From: Dyadobacter alkalitolerans DSM 23607
Lineage (GTDB): Bacteria > Bacteroidota > Bacteroidia > Cytophagales > Spirosomataceae
NCBI RefSeq assembly: GCF_000428845.1
Contig: NZ_AUAS01000026.1
Location: 1-32,856, forward strand
Direction of reading: 5' to 3'
Length of the DNA stretch: 32,856 nucleotides
Of this stretch, positions 8,010 through 16,135 are shown in pieces (position 1 is the first letter of the stretch; each line of letters begins with the position of its first letter). Both the position numbers and the translations under genes were made by a program. Below the pieces are notes generated by a model. It saw nothing but the letters and a program-made list of their open reading frames with translations. It was not told the DNA's origin and did no database searches.

Positions 8010-11000
8010 TTAGAAACCTAAATTGATACCCAATGTGTAGCTTCTTGTGATCGGATAGTTACCTACGTCGATACCGAAGTTTGTATCAGCATTTCCACCA
8101 ACACCCGGATCAAGTCCTTTGTATTTCGTCAGCGTGAACAAGTTGTTCGTTGAAGCGAATACGCGCAATTTCGACATGCGAAGTTTGCTCAATATGTTGC
8201 CTGGCAATGTGTAGCCAAGTGTGATATTCTGCATACGGAAGAATGTTCCGTCCTCAACATAGAATGAGTTTGACTGCGTGTTCGTACTGAAATTGGAAGT
8301 GCTTTCAAAGATCGGCGTATCTGTGTTCGTAGCGTTTGGCAACCATGAACCTTTTACACGATCACTAACTGCTGCTCCTGTAAATGATGGGTAGAAATCT
8401 GTAAACCATTTAGAAAGGTTGAAGATTTTGTTACCAACAGAAGTATACATGTAAGTTTCAACGTCAAATCCTTTGTAAGTCAATTTCAGGTTGATACCGC
8501 CTGTAAACTTAGGAACTGGGCTTCCCAGGTAAGTTCTGTCATCCGCATTGATCACACCATCATCGTTGATATCCTCATAACGGAAACGGCCAGGGCCTTT
8601 GCCATCCTGAGCTGGTGCACCGTCAACTTCTGCTTTGTCTTTGAAAAGACCCATCACTTTGTATCCGTAGAAAGAAGAGATTGCATAACCGATCTGGTTT
8701 CTGATTGGCTTGATACCGCGGAAATCAGGGTTAACTGTCAGGTAGTTGATACCTGGCGCAAGCGATTCGATCTTGTTTTTAAGGATACCGGCTGTGAAGT
8801 TAACTTCATAACCCAGGTCGTTAGTAATACGGCCACGGTTAATGATCTGCAAGTCAATTCCTTTGTTTGACATTTTACCAACGTTAACAGAAGGGGCAGC
8901 AGCATCATAACCAGCCGTTGCAGTGATCGGAACCTGGAACAAAAGGTCTTTAGTATCTTTCTGCCACAAGTCAATGATAACGTCCAGCTTGCCTTTCAGG
9001 AATGTTCCGTCGATACCAATGTTTTTGGTAACACTGGTTTCCCATTTAGCGCTTTTGTTACCAATACGCGTTCTGTAATAACCTTCTAATGCGCTTGAAT
9101 TGGTTCCGTTCAAGTCATAAGAAGACTGGCCAAGGCTTGCACCGAATAAGCTGTACTGGTTGTTTGGATCCACGTTGTTAGAGTTACCCATCAAACCGTA
9201 ACCTCCTCTAAGTTTAAGCTCTGTAATAAAAGGAACGCTTTTCATAAAGTTTTCCGAAGAAATTCTCCATGCTGCCGAGAATGCAGGGAATACACCATAA
9301 CGGTTGTTTTCACCAAAACGGGAAGAACCGTCGCGACGAACAACCCCTGTCAGGATATAGCGGTCATTGAATGTGTAGTTGGCACGGGCAAACAGTGAGT
9401 AGAAATTAACTCCTTTATAGTAATCACTGAAAACCTGCTTGGAACCAACGTTATTCATGTTGATATAGTTGATATCCGTAGAGAATGGGTTCAAACCGGA
9501 TGAATTCTGATTTTTACCAGCTCCTGTGTTCAATGCTTCCTGACCGAGGATTACGTCCAGACTGTGCAAGCCGAATGTTTTCTTGAAGTTAGCAGTGTTG
9601 GTCAATGTCCAGGCGAAACGGTGCCCCGAACCTTCATTGTAACCGAATGCGGAGTTGTTTTCAGAGTTTTCATATTGTAATCTGCTGAAACCTCTGTTTG
9701 CATAGTTCGAATACTGGGCACCAATGCTTGAACGCAATGTCAAGCCAGGAATAACGTCCAGTTCAATGTAGAAGTTACCAAATCCATTTCCGGCAAATCC
9801 AGCATTGTTTTTGAGTCCGTCTCTACGTGCAACCGGGTTTTGCGGGTTATTGAAGCCTTTTGAAGATGTTCCTGCATATCCGCCAAACTCGTCGTAAACC
9901 GGAATGATTGAAGGCATACGGAATGCAAAAAGAATGTCATTTTCATTCGCTGCAACACCTTGTCCGCCTGATCCCCCATCCTGACCTAATACTTGCAGAT
10001 AAGTAAACTGCGCATTCTGACCGATTCTCAGGTTTTTAAGCACATCGAATTCTGTATTAACACGGAAAGCATAACGCTTGAAACCATTGTTAATCATGAT
10101 CCCTTTCTGATCCTGAACGCTAAAACCAGCATAGAAACGGTTGTTTTCGCCACCACCTGAAAATCCAAGTGAATGTCTCTGCAAAGGTGCATTTCTTGTG
10201 ATGGCATCATACCAGTCTGTTCCTTGCTTGTTAGCTTTAACCACCTGATAGATAGCACCACGTGTTGGATCTACATTGTATTTCAATTTTTCAGCTGCAA
10301 GGTCCACTTCACCAATTACACCTGTTTTTCCGCCTACGTTAATGTAGTCTGGCAAAACCGGTTTGTCACCCGAGCCATACTGTCCTTGCGCAATGTTGGT
10401 GAATTTTGGCAGAGAGTCACCTTGGAATGCATCATTCCGAATGGCCTGCCAAGTCCAGTCAGCCTGTTCCTGTGGCGTAAGCATAGTCTGTCCTTTTCCA
10501 GGAGTAGTTACCCCGAAAAGTCCATCATATGTAATGCTCAGTTTCTTAGCTTTCTTTGTTCCTTTTTTGGTTGTGTAAACGATTACACCGTTCGCTGCAC
10601 GAGCTCCATAAATAGAAGCAGCCGCTGCATCTTTCAGTACGGTCGTTGTTTCAATGTCGTCAGGGTTAAGAAAATCGGTTGATCCTGTTGGCACCCCGTC
10701 CACAACGTACAATGGCTCGTTACCACCAAAAGCACCAAAACCCCTTACGCGGATCTGGCTGGTTGTTCCTGGCTGACCGTTTGTAATTACCGTCACACCC
10801 GCAACGCGACCTTGTAATTGCTGTTCAACGTTACCAGACGGGGTTGCTGTTAAATCTTTTGACTTAACTGTTGAAACCGCACCTGTTGTTTCTCTTCTGC
10901 TATCGATGGTGTAACCCGTTACGATAACCTCCTCTAGTGCTGAGATATCATCGTCCATCTGAATGTTGATGACACTTTGATTTCCCACACTCACCTCTTT

Positions 11001-11255
11001 TGTCTTGTAGCCGACAAAGCTGATCACCAAAGTGGTGGAATTTCCGACGTTGATGGAAAATTCACCATCGCCGTTTGTGTTTGTTCCCGTCTGGGTTCCT
11101 TTCACGACAACCGTGGCCCCTGGGATGCCTGTTCCGGCGAGGTCGGTGATCTTTCCTGTTACCTTACGTTCTTGTGCGAATGCAACAATTGCTGCGAAAC
11201 TTAGCATGAAGGAGAAGAAGATGCCCCTGCCGGAGATCTTGTAGATTCTTTTCAT
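8010..11255 (-). CDS. SusC/RagA-family TonB-linked outer-membrane transporter
   Basis: Energy-coupled outer-membrane channel partnering the SusD protein. 1081 aa. A signal peptide (residues 1-28, ending FAAIVAFAQ) is followed by a CarboxypepD-regulatory-like domain (about 30-105: VTGKITDLAGTGIPGATVVVKGT, ISFVGYKTKEV), a TonB-box-like stretch EEVIVTGY near 108-115, the plug (about 120-230: QQLQGRVAGVTV, IRVRGFGAFGGNEPLYVVDGVPTG, VLKDAAAASIYGARAANGVI), then a 22-stranded-type beta-barrel ending YTLGINLGF with terminal aromatic F, as usual for BamA-dependent insertion. It is the first gene of the susC-susD operon, with a candidate -7 box at 11289-11296. No adjacent sigma or anti-sigma pair is present. 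Transport role is from the family; the substrate is unknown. Confidence 0.96.
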   Translation of the reverse strand: MKRIYKISGRGIFFSFMLSFAAIVAFAQERKVTGKITDLAGTGIPGATVVVKGTQTGTNTNGDGEFSINVGNSTTLVISFVGYKTKEVSVGNQSVINIQMDDDISALEEVIVTGYTIDSRRETTGAVSTVKSKDLTATPSGNVEQQLQGRVAGVTVITNGQPGTTSQIRVRGFGAFGGNEPLYVVDGVPTGSTDFLNPDDIETTTVLKDAAAASIYGARAANGVIVYTTKKGTKKAKKLSITYDGLFGVTTPGKGQTMLTPQEQADWTWQAIRNDAFQGDSLPKFTNIAQGQYGSGDKPVLPDYINVGGKTGVIGEVDLAAEKLKYNVDPTRGAIYQVVKANKQGTDWYDAITRNAPLQRHSLGFSGGGENNRFYAGFSVQDQKGIMINNGFKRYAFRVNTEFDVLKNLRIGQNAQFTYLQVLGQDGGSGGQGVAANENDILFAFRMPSIIPVYDEFGGYAGTSSKGFNNPQNPVARRDGLKNNAGFAGNGFGNFYIELDVIPGLTLRSSIGAQYSNYANRGFSRLQYENSENNSAFGYNEGSGHRFAWTLTNTANFKKTFGLHSLDVILGQEALNTGAGKNQNSSGLNPFSTDINYINMNNVGSKQVFSDYYKGVNFYSLFARANYTFNDRYILTGVVRRDGSSRFGENNRYGVFPAFSAAWRISSENFMKSVPFITELKLRGGYGLMGNSNNVDPNNQYSLFGASLGQSSYDLNGTNSSALEGYYRTRIGNKSAKWETSVTKNIGIDGTFLKGKLDVIIDLWQKDTKDLLFQVPITATAGYDAAAPSVNVGKMSNKGIDLQIINRGRITNDLGYEVNFTAGILKNKIESLAPGINYLTVNPDFRGIKPIRNQIGYAISSFYGYKVMGLFKDKAEVDGAPAQDGKGPGRFRYEDINDDGVINADDRTYLGSPVPKFTGGINLKLTYKGFDVETYMYTSVGNKIFNLSKWFTDFYPSFTGAAVSDRVKGSWLPNATNTDTPIFESTSNFSTNTQSNSFYVEDGTFFRMQNITLGYTLPGNILSKLRMSKLRVFASTNNLFTLTKYKGLDPGVGGNADTNFGIDVGNYPITRSYTLGINLGF

Positions 11256-11288
11256 AATACTCGGTTAGGTTAATAATTATTAAGCAGT

Positions 11289-11296
11289 CAAATCTA
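11289..11296 (-). promoter_or_regulatory. Candidate -7 box of the susC promoter
   Basis: On the minus strand the bases read TAGATTTG, an exact match to the Bacteroidota -7 consensus TAnnTTTG, 33 bases before the susC ATG. No convincing -33 TTG element at the normal distance was found. The 233-base gap 11256-11488 between susC and the divergent gene is otherwise AT-rich with no other clear feature. Confidence 0.45.
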
Positions 11297-11488
11297 TGAT
11301 TATTTCCACAAATAATTGGCCGTTTTAGATTAATATTTTCTTGCAATGAAATAATAGTATTATAAAGAGATAAAATAATGTCATAGATAACCGACTTTTG
11401 AGTGTTTATTTACGCAAACGCATACAAAATCGTTAAGCCGCATATTGTACAATCTTAGTATTTCCACGCTACAACCTACTTTCTCAGA

Positions 11489-13042
11489 ATGCTAAGGAAG
11501 ATCCCACGGCTTCAATATTACTTTTTCCATATTTCTATTTGCCTCTGCCTTAGTAATCTGTCCTGCGGAACGGAAGGCTCGGGAGAATCCGTTGCCGAGG
11601 GGAAAGCACTGGCTGGAAAATATTGCTCAAACTGTCACCAGGTGCCCGATCCGACTCTTTTGGACAAATCAACATGGACAAATAATGTGTTGCCAGCTAT
11701 GGCGGAGCAGCTTGGTATTGAGGTCCTGGAAGGAAACATTTACCTGCATAGCCAGCAATCTGCGCTCTCTTCCGCGGACTGGACCAAACTTGTACATTAT
11801 TATCAAACCCTTGCTCCGGACACATTGCAAGTTCCTAACGGTTACAAGCACACGCAGGACTGGGCCGTATTTACATTGAGGCAGCCAAAAATTGAACTAT
11901 CTGCCGTAAGCAGCACATTGTTAGTTGCAATCGATTCGTCCAGGCAACGCCTCTACACCAGCGACCTGGAAAACCCGGGCCTGTACACATCTGACCGCCT
12001 GGGACAACGCAAGCTGCTCACCACGCTTCCCTCCTCCGCCATCGACATTTGCTTTCCAACGCTAAAAAACCCAGAAATGGCGATCACATGCATGGGCGGC
12101 ATGCGTGCCCTGGACATTACTAAGGGCCAAATATTTACTTTGGATAAAAAACGCGGCACCGAACCCGAAATGATATCGCAGGACCTCATCCGGCCGATCC
12201 AGAGCCAGCCCATCGATTACAACAAAGACGGATTACAGGACTACCTGGTCTGCGCATTCGGCCATAACAGAGGCGGTCTATACATTCTGAAACAGCTGCC
12301 GGACAAGCAAACTTCTGGCCATAGGTTCGAGAAAGTGGTGGTAAGGGAAATGCCGGGGGCAACGCAAAGCTATATACGTGACCTGAATAGTGATGGCTGG
12401 CATGATATTATGACGCTTTTTGCCCATGCAGATGAAGGGATCTGGGTTTTTATGAATGACCAGAAAGGAGGATTTATTGAAAAGAATGTGCTTCGGTTCC
12501 CTTCTGTCTATGGCTCAAGTAGCTTTCAGCTCGTTGACGTTACGCAAGACGGCAAGCCGGACATTGTTTACACTGCTGGCGATAACAGCGATTTTTCGAG
12601 GGTTTTGAAACCTTATCACGGCCTTTATATTTTTGAAAATACAGGAAACCTGACATTCAGGAAAAGCTATTTTCATTCTATTAATGGGTGCACAAAAGCC
12701 GTGGCATCAGATTTTGATCAGGACGGCGACATGGACATTGCGACCATTGCCTTTTTCGCGGATTTTCAGAAGAAGCCGCAGGAAGGATTTTTGTATTTTG
12801 AACAAACCGATGCAACGCCTAAGCAGAAAGCGAATTTCAAACCACACGCCGTGCCAGTGCATACGTATGGCCGCTGGATCTGTATGGATGTTGAAGATTA
12901 TGACGGCGATGGCGACGACGACATTGTTTTGGGAAATTTTTCAAAAGGTTTTTTGAATCAGGAAAGCTTGAAGCCAACCTGGAATGTGCATATCCCTTAT
13001 GTGCTGCTTGAAAACAAAACTTTGTCTTCAAAGTTGCAGTAG
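11489..13042 (+). CDS. FG-GAP repeat lipoprotein with N-terminal CxxCH haem motif
   Basis: 517 aa, probably exported. A hydrophobic N-terminus ends in NLSC, a weak lipobox with C26 as possible lipid site. Residues about 35-100 look like a small cytochrome c-type domain: GKALAGKYCSNCHQVPDP carries C46, C49 and H50, and M71 in LPAMAEQLG is a possible sixth ligand. Residues 130-500 hold at least five DxDxDGxxD-type repeats (DYNKDGLQDYL, DLNSDGWHDIM, DVTQDGKPDIV, DFDQDGDMDIA, DYDGDGDDDIV), predicting a beta-propeller. It is divergent from susC with a 233-base shared upstream region, so co-regulation is possible. It could be a redox or electron-transfer protein or simply a binding protein with a degenerate cytochrome; no enzyme active site was identified. 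Its stop is one base from the end of the convergent gene. Confidence 0.8.
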   Translation: MLRKIPRLQYYFFHISICLCLSNLSCGTEGSGESVAEGKALAGKYCSNCHQVPDPTLLDKSTWTNNVLPAMAEQLGIEVLEGNIYLHSQQSALSSADWTKLVHYYQTLAPDTLQVPNGYKHTQDWAVFTLRQPKIELSAVSSTLLVAIDSSRQRLYTSDLENPGLYTSDRLGQRKLLTTLPSSAIDICFPTLKNPEMAITCMGGMRALDITKGQIFTLDKKRGTEPEMISQDLIRPIQSQPIDYNKDGLQDYLVCAFGHNRGGLYILKQLPDKQTSGHRFEKVVVREMPGATQSYIRDLNSDGWHDIMTLFAHADEGIWVFMNDQKGGFIEKNVLRFPSVYGSSSFQLVDVTQDGKPDIVYTAGDNSDFSRVLKPYHGLYIFENTGNLTFRKSYFHSINGCTKAVASDFDQDGDMDIATIAFFADFQKKPQEGFLYFEQTDATPKQKANFKPHAVPVHTYGRWICMDVEDYDGDGDDDIVLGNFSKGFLNQESLKPTWNVHIPYVLLENKTLSSKLQ

Positions 13043-13043
13043 G

Positions 13044-14195
13044 CTAATCGTCTCTTTTCCAGTCTGCTGGCAGCAGGGATGAGAAACGATCGTTACCCAG
13101 ATCGCCCGCAATCTCGAATCCCATGGGAATAGAAACCCATCCCGAAGGCGTAATGACCATATATCCTTGTGGCAGTGTGATTTGCGTGTAAGCGTAAGGC
13201 ATATCCGAATACGGCGATCTTCCCTTTTTCTTCATATAAAAGACCTCCAACTGCGTGCCCGACACCACCAGTCGCTCGGTTACCAGTTCACCCGGCCGGA
13301 TGAGCCTCATGCCGCGGATCTGCTCGATGCGGTTATGCAAATGATTGGCAATTGTGTTGTAACCATTTTGTGTCCGCACCGTGTTGAACCTGCGCATAGA
13401 ATCGGGAATTGCCTGATATACTTTGAAACCTTCCTCCTGCAAACTGTCCGACACCATACTCGACAATAAATGCTTCACAGAGCCCTGATAAGCGATCTTT
13501 TGGTTAGCGCGCCATTGTTTTTTCTGTATGCTGTCTTTCGGCACCAGCAGTTCAAATCTCGTACTGCCACCATAAAACAGCTTTCCGTTGAAATAATCAA
13601 AATCGTCCAGGTCCTGATGAATGCGGTAACCTAATGCAAGGTTTTCAATAATCAGCGGCTTAGTCGTTTGCGCGGTCAAATGCTTGTCATCATCCTCCGA
13701 AATCCTTAAAACCTGCGGGTTAATGATCTTACATTGCTTGCTGAACCGGCTGTTTCCAAGCAGTTCCCGGGTGATAATCTTCAGGTTCCGCTCGCGTTTC
13801 TTATTCTTTTTAGCATAAACCGTAACGCCTTGCAGCTCCATTCCTTCTCTCAGCTTGAAAAGGACAGTCTTCACTCCCGGCTGCTCAAACCGCAATGTTT
13901 GTTTTACAGTCTCATAACCCAAAAACGAAACTGCCATTTCGAGATTACCAATGGACAAATTCGTCAGCCGGTAATTGCCATTCTCGTCCGCATTCGTTCC
14001 AATGGTGGAATTATTAATAAAAACATTGGCGAACGGAAGTGGCTTACCCGTTTTCTCGTCGGTCACCTTTCCAGTAAGCGTAACCATTCCGCCTTGCTGC
14101 GCATATACATAGCACAGACTGCAAACGGCCAGGACGACCGTCAACCAAAAACGATATAAGGCATTAGGTTTAAGCAAATTATTAGTCACGAGCAT
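13044..14195 (-). CDS. Exported CarboxypepD-regulatory-like domain protein
   Basis: Start taken at the ATG 14193-14195 (383 aa) because it gives a clean signal peptide (NALYRFWLTVVLAVCSLCYVYAQ, residues about 10-32); the frame extends to 14270, but that start abuts the terminator of the upstream gene. Residues about 38-115 are a CarboxypepD-regulatory-like beta-sandwich: TLTGKVTDEKTGKPLPFANVFI, NADENGNYRLTNLSIG, VSFLGYETVKQTL. The remaining 265 residues show no recognised domain. It lacks a TonB box and barrel, so it is not a SusC protein; many such Bacteroidota proteins are periplasmic or outer-membrane associated with unknown role. It is a single gene convergent with the haem-motif lipoprotein, one base apart. 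Confidence 0.75.
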   Translation of the reverse strand: MLVTNNLLKPNALYRFWLTVVLAVCSLCYVYAQQGGMVTLTGKVTDEKTGKPLPFANVFINNSTIGTNADENGNYRLTNLSIGNLEMAVSFLGYETVKQTLRFEQPGVKTVLFKLREGMELQGVTVYAKKNKKRERNLKIITRELLGNSRFSKQCKIINPQVLRISEDDDKHLTAQTTKPLIIENLALGYRIHQDLDDFDYFNGKLFYGGSTRFELLVPKDSIQKKQWRANQKIAYQGSVKHLLSSMVSDSLQEEGFKVYQAIPDSMRRFNTVRTQNGYNTIANHLHNRIEQIRGMRLIRPGELVTERLVVSGTQLEVFYMKKKGRSPYSDMPYAYTQITLPQGYMVITPSGWVSIPMGFEIAGDLGNDRFSSLLPADWKRDD

Positions 14196-14267
14196 GTCAG
14201 AATCCGGCACTTTTACTTCAAATATAAAACGATGGACGCATACAGGCGCGCTGTTTGCTGAAATAGG

Positions 14268-14299
14268 CAAAAAAAGGCTGCTCCGCCAGGGAACAGCCT
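14268..14299 (-). terminator. Intrinsic terminator of the phosphosugar mutase gene
   Basis: On the minus strand AGGCTG (14299-14294) and CAGCCT (14280-14275) form the stem, extended by inner TCC/GGA pairs, and a run of seven T (14274-14268) follows. It lies 24 bases past the mutase stop and supports placing the next gene's start at 14195. Confidence 0.85.
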
Positions 14300-14322
14300 C
14301 TTCAATTATATTTATAAACGAA

Positions 14323-16086
14323 TTATTTCAACCCAAGCTCCTCGCCTATTGCGCTCACTTTTGCTTTCAGGCTGGCATATACATTGTCGAAGTCTTCGTT
14401 TTTCTCCAGTGTAGCGCGCACACCTACGTAGAACTTAATTTTAGGCTCCGTCCCGGATGGGCGGCACGTGAATTTCGTTCCGTCTTCGGTGAAGAATTGA
14501 AGTACATTAGACGGTTCGATTCCCATTTCACCCGATGGAATTGAATGCGTGGTTCCGCTGGTAAAGTCTACCGTGCTCAATGCTTTGTAATCATCCATTC
14601 TGATCACAGGCGAGCCTGCCAATGTTTTAGGCGGATTGGCACGGAAATCGGCCATCATCTGCTGGATTTCATCGGCTCCGGTTTTTCCTTTTTTAGTTAA
14701 AGAAATGAGTCCTTCATAATAGAAACCAAATTGCTTGTAGATTTCCATCAACATATCAAACAGGCTCAACCCTTTGTCCTTCGCATAAGCAGTTAATTCC
14801 GCGATCATGGCGCAGGAAGCGATCGCATCCTTATCACGAACTGCGTCGCCAATCAGGTAACCATAGCTTTCTTCACCACCGCCGATGAACTGCTCGACGC
14901 CTTCTTTTTCACGGATAACCTGTGCAATGTATTTAAAACCGGTCAGAGTGTTATAACATTTCACATCGTATGCCGCCGCCATTTTATCAATTAAGTCGGT
15001 AGTAACGATGGTTTTGCAAACAAACTGGGTTCCTGTAAGCTTGCCGGCGTCTTTCCACGCATTCAAAAGGTAATAGATCAGCACACTGGCAGTCTGGTTA
15101 CCATTCAAAAGCTGGATTTCGCCATGATGGTTTTTAACCGCAATTCCTACGCGGTCGGCATCCGGATCGGTTCCTAATACCAGATCTGCATCAATTTCCT
15201 TAGCTTTCTCAACCGCCTTGGACATGGCTTCACTTTCCTCCGGATTTGGGTAAACCACAGTTGGGAACTGGCCGTTTCCTTTTGGCTCTGCCTGCTCTTC
15301 AATCACCGTAACCGCCTCAAAACCCATTTTCGCCAAAAGCGCAGGAACCAATGTTACCCCCGTTCCGTGCAATGGTGTATAAACTATTTTAAGGTCCTTC
15401 TGACGCTCCAAAGCACCTTTTGAAATGGAAAGCGACAGAATATGATCCATGTATTTTTCATCCACGTCTGCGCCGATCTTAAAGATCTTTGATGCATCGC
15501 CGTCGAATTTCACGTCATCAATCGATGTAATTGCATTCACCTCGTTGATAATGTTGGTGTCGTGCGGTGCAACTACCTGAGAACCATCATCCCAGTATGC
15601 TTTGTAGCCGTTATATTCTTTGGGGTTATGCGAAGCCGTTACAACCACGCCGCTTTTGCAACCCAGCAAACGGATCGCAAACGATAGTTCAGGCGTAGGA
15701 CGAAGCGCTTCAAAAAGATAAACTGTAATGCCATTTGCAGAAAAAATATCGGCGATGATTTTGGCAAATTCATCCGATTTAATGCGGCTGTCGTAAGCAA
15801 TTGCCACTTTTATTTCTTCGTTCGGAAATGCCTGGTTCAGATAATTTGCCAAACCCTGCGTTGCGGTGCCCACTGTGTAGCGGTTCATGCGGTTGGATCC
15901 GATCCCGATAAGGCCCCTTAGCCCGCCCGTCCCGAATTCCAGGTCTTTATAAAATGCGTCTGTCAGTTCAGTATCGTTTCCTTCATCGATTAATTGCTGA
16001 ATGGATTGTTTGGTATCGATATCATAATCACCGTTGAGCCAGCTGCTCACTTTGGTCATTACACTAGGTTCCAATTTTGCAGTCAT
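14323..16086 (-). CDS. Phosphoglucomutase/phosphomannomutase-type phosphohexomutase
   Basis: Interconverts hexose 1- and 6-phosphates through a phosphoserine enzyme in the cytoplasm. 587 aa, the long PGM2/PgcA-like type. Visible motifs in order: substrate and phosphate region FGTGGLRG (51-58), active serine S152 in TASHNP, Mg-binding loop DPDADR (307-312), sugar-specificity loop GGGEESYG (402-409) and phosphate-binding loop RPSGTEP (542-548). All key residues are present. It starts 49 bases after the GH63 gene in the same direction, so the two probably form an operon in which glucose released from an alpha-glucan or glycogen feeds the glucose 6-phosphate pool. Sequence alone does not separate glucose from mannose preference. 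Confidence 0.93.
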   Translation of the reverse strand: MTAKLEPSVMTKVSSWLNGDYDIDTKQSIQQLIDEGNDTELTDAFYKDLEFGTGGLRGLIGIGSNRMNRYTVGTATQGLANYLNQAFPNEEIKVAIAYDSRIKSDEFAKIIADIFSANGITVYLFEALRPTPELSFAIRLLGCKSGVVVTASHNPKEYNGYKAYWDDGSQVVAPHDTNIINEVNAITSIDDVKFDGDASKIFKIGADVDEKYMDHILSLSISKGALERQKDLKIVYTPLHGTGVTLVPALLAKMGFEAVTVIEEQAEPKGNGQFPTVVYPNPEESEAMSKAVEKAKEIDADLVLGTDPDADRVGIAVKNHHGEIQLLNGNQTASVLIYYLLNAWKDAGKLTGTQFVCKTIVTTDLIDKMAAAYDVKCYNTLTGFKYIAQVIREKEGVEQFIGGGEESYGYLIGDAVRDKDAIASCAMIAELTAYAKDKGLSLFDMLMEIYKQFGFYYEGLISLTKKGKTGADEIQQMMADFRANPPKTLAGSPVIRMDDYKALSTVDFTSGTTHSIPSGEMGIEPSNVLQFFTEDGTKFTCRPSGTEPKIKFYVGVRATLEKNEDFDNVYASLKAKVSAIGEELGLK

Positions 16087-16135
16087 AAGTTGATTGGATG
16101 GAATTAATTGAAAATATACTTTATGGATTGTTGAG

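Noticed and set aside
10173..10682. 169-aa forward frame antisense to susC
   Set aside because: Cysteine-rich shadow of the conserved SusC reading, with no start context or family resemblance.
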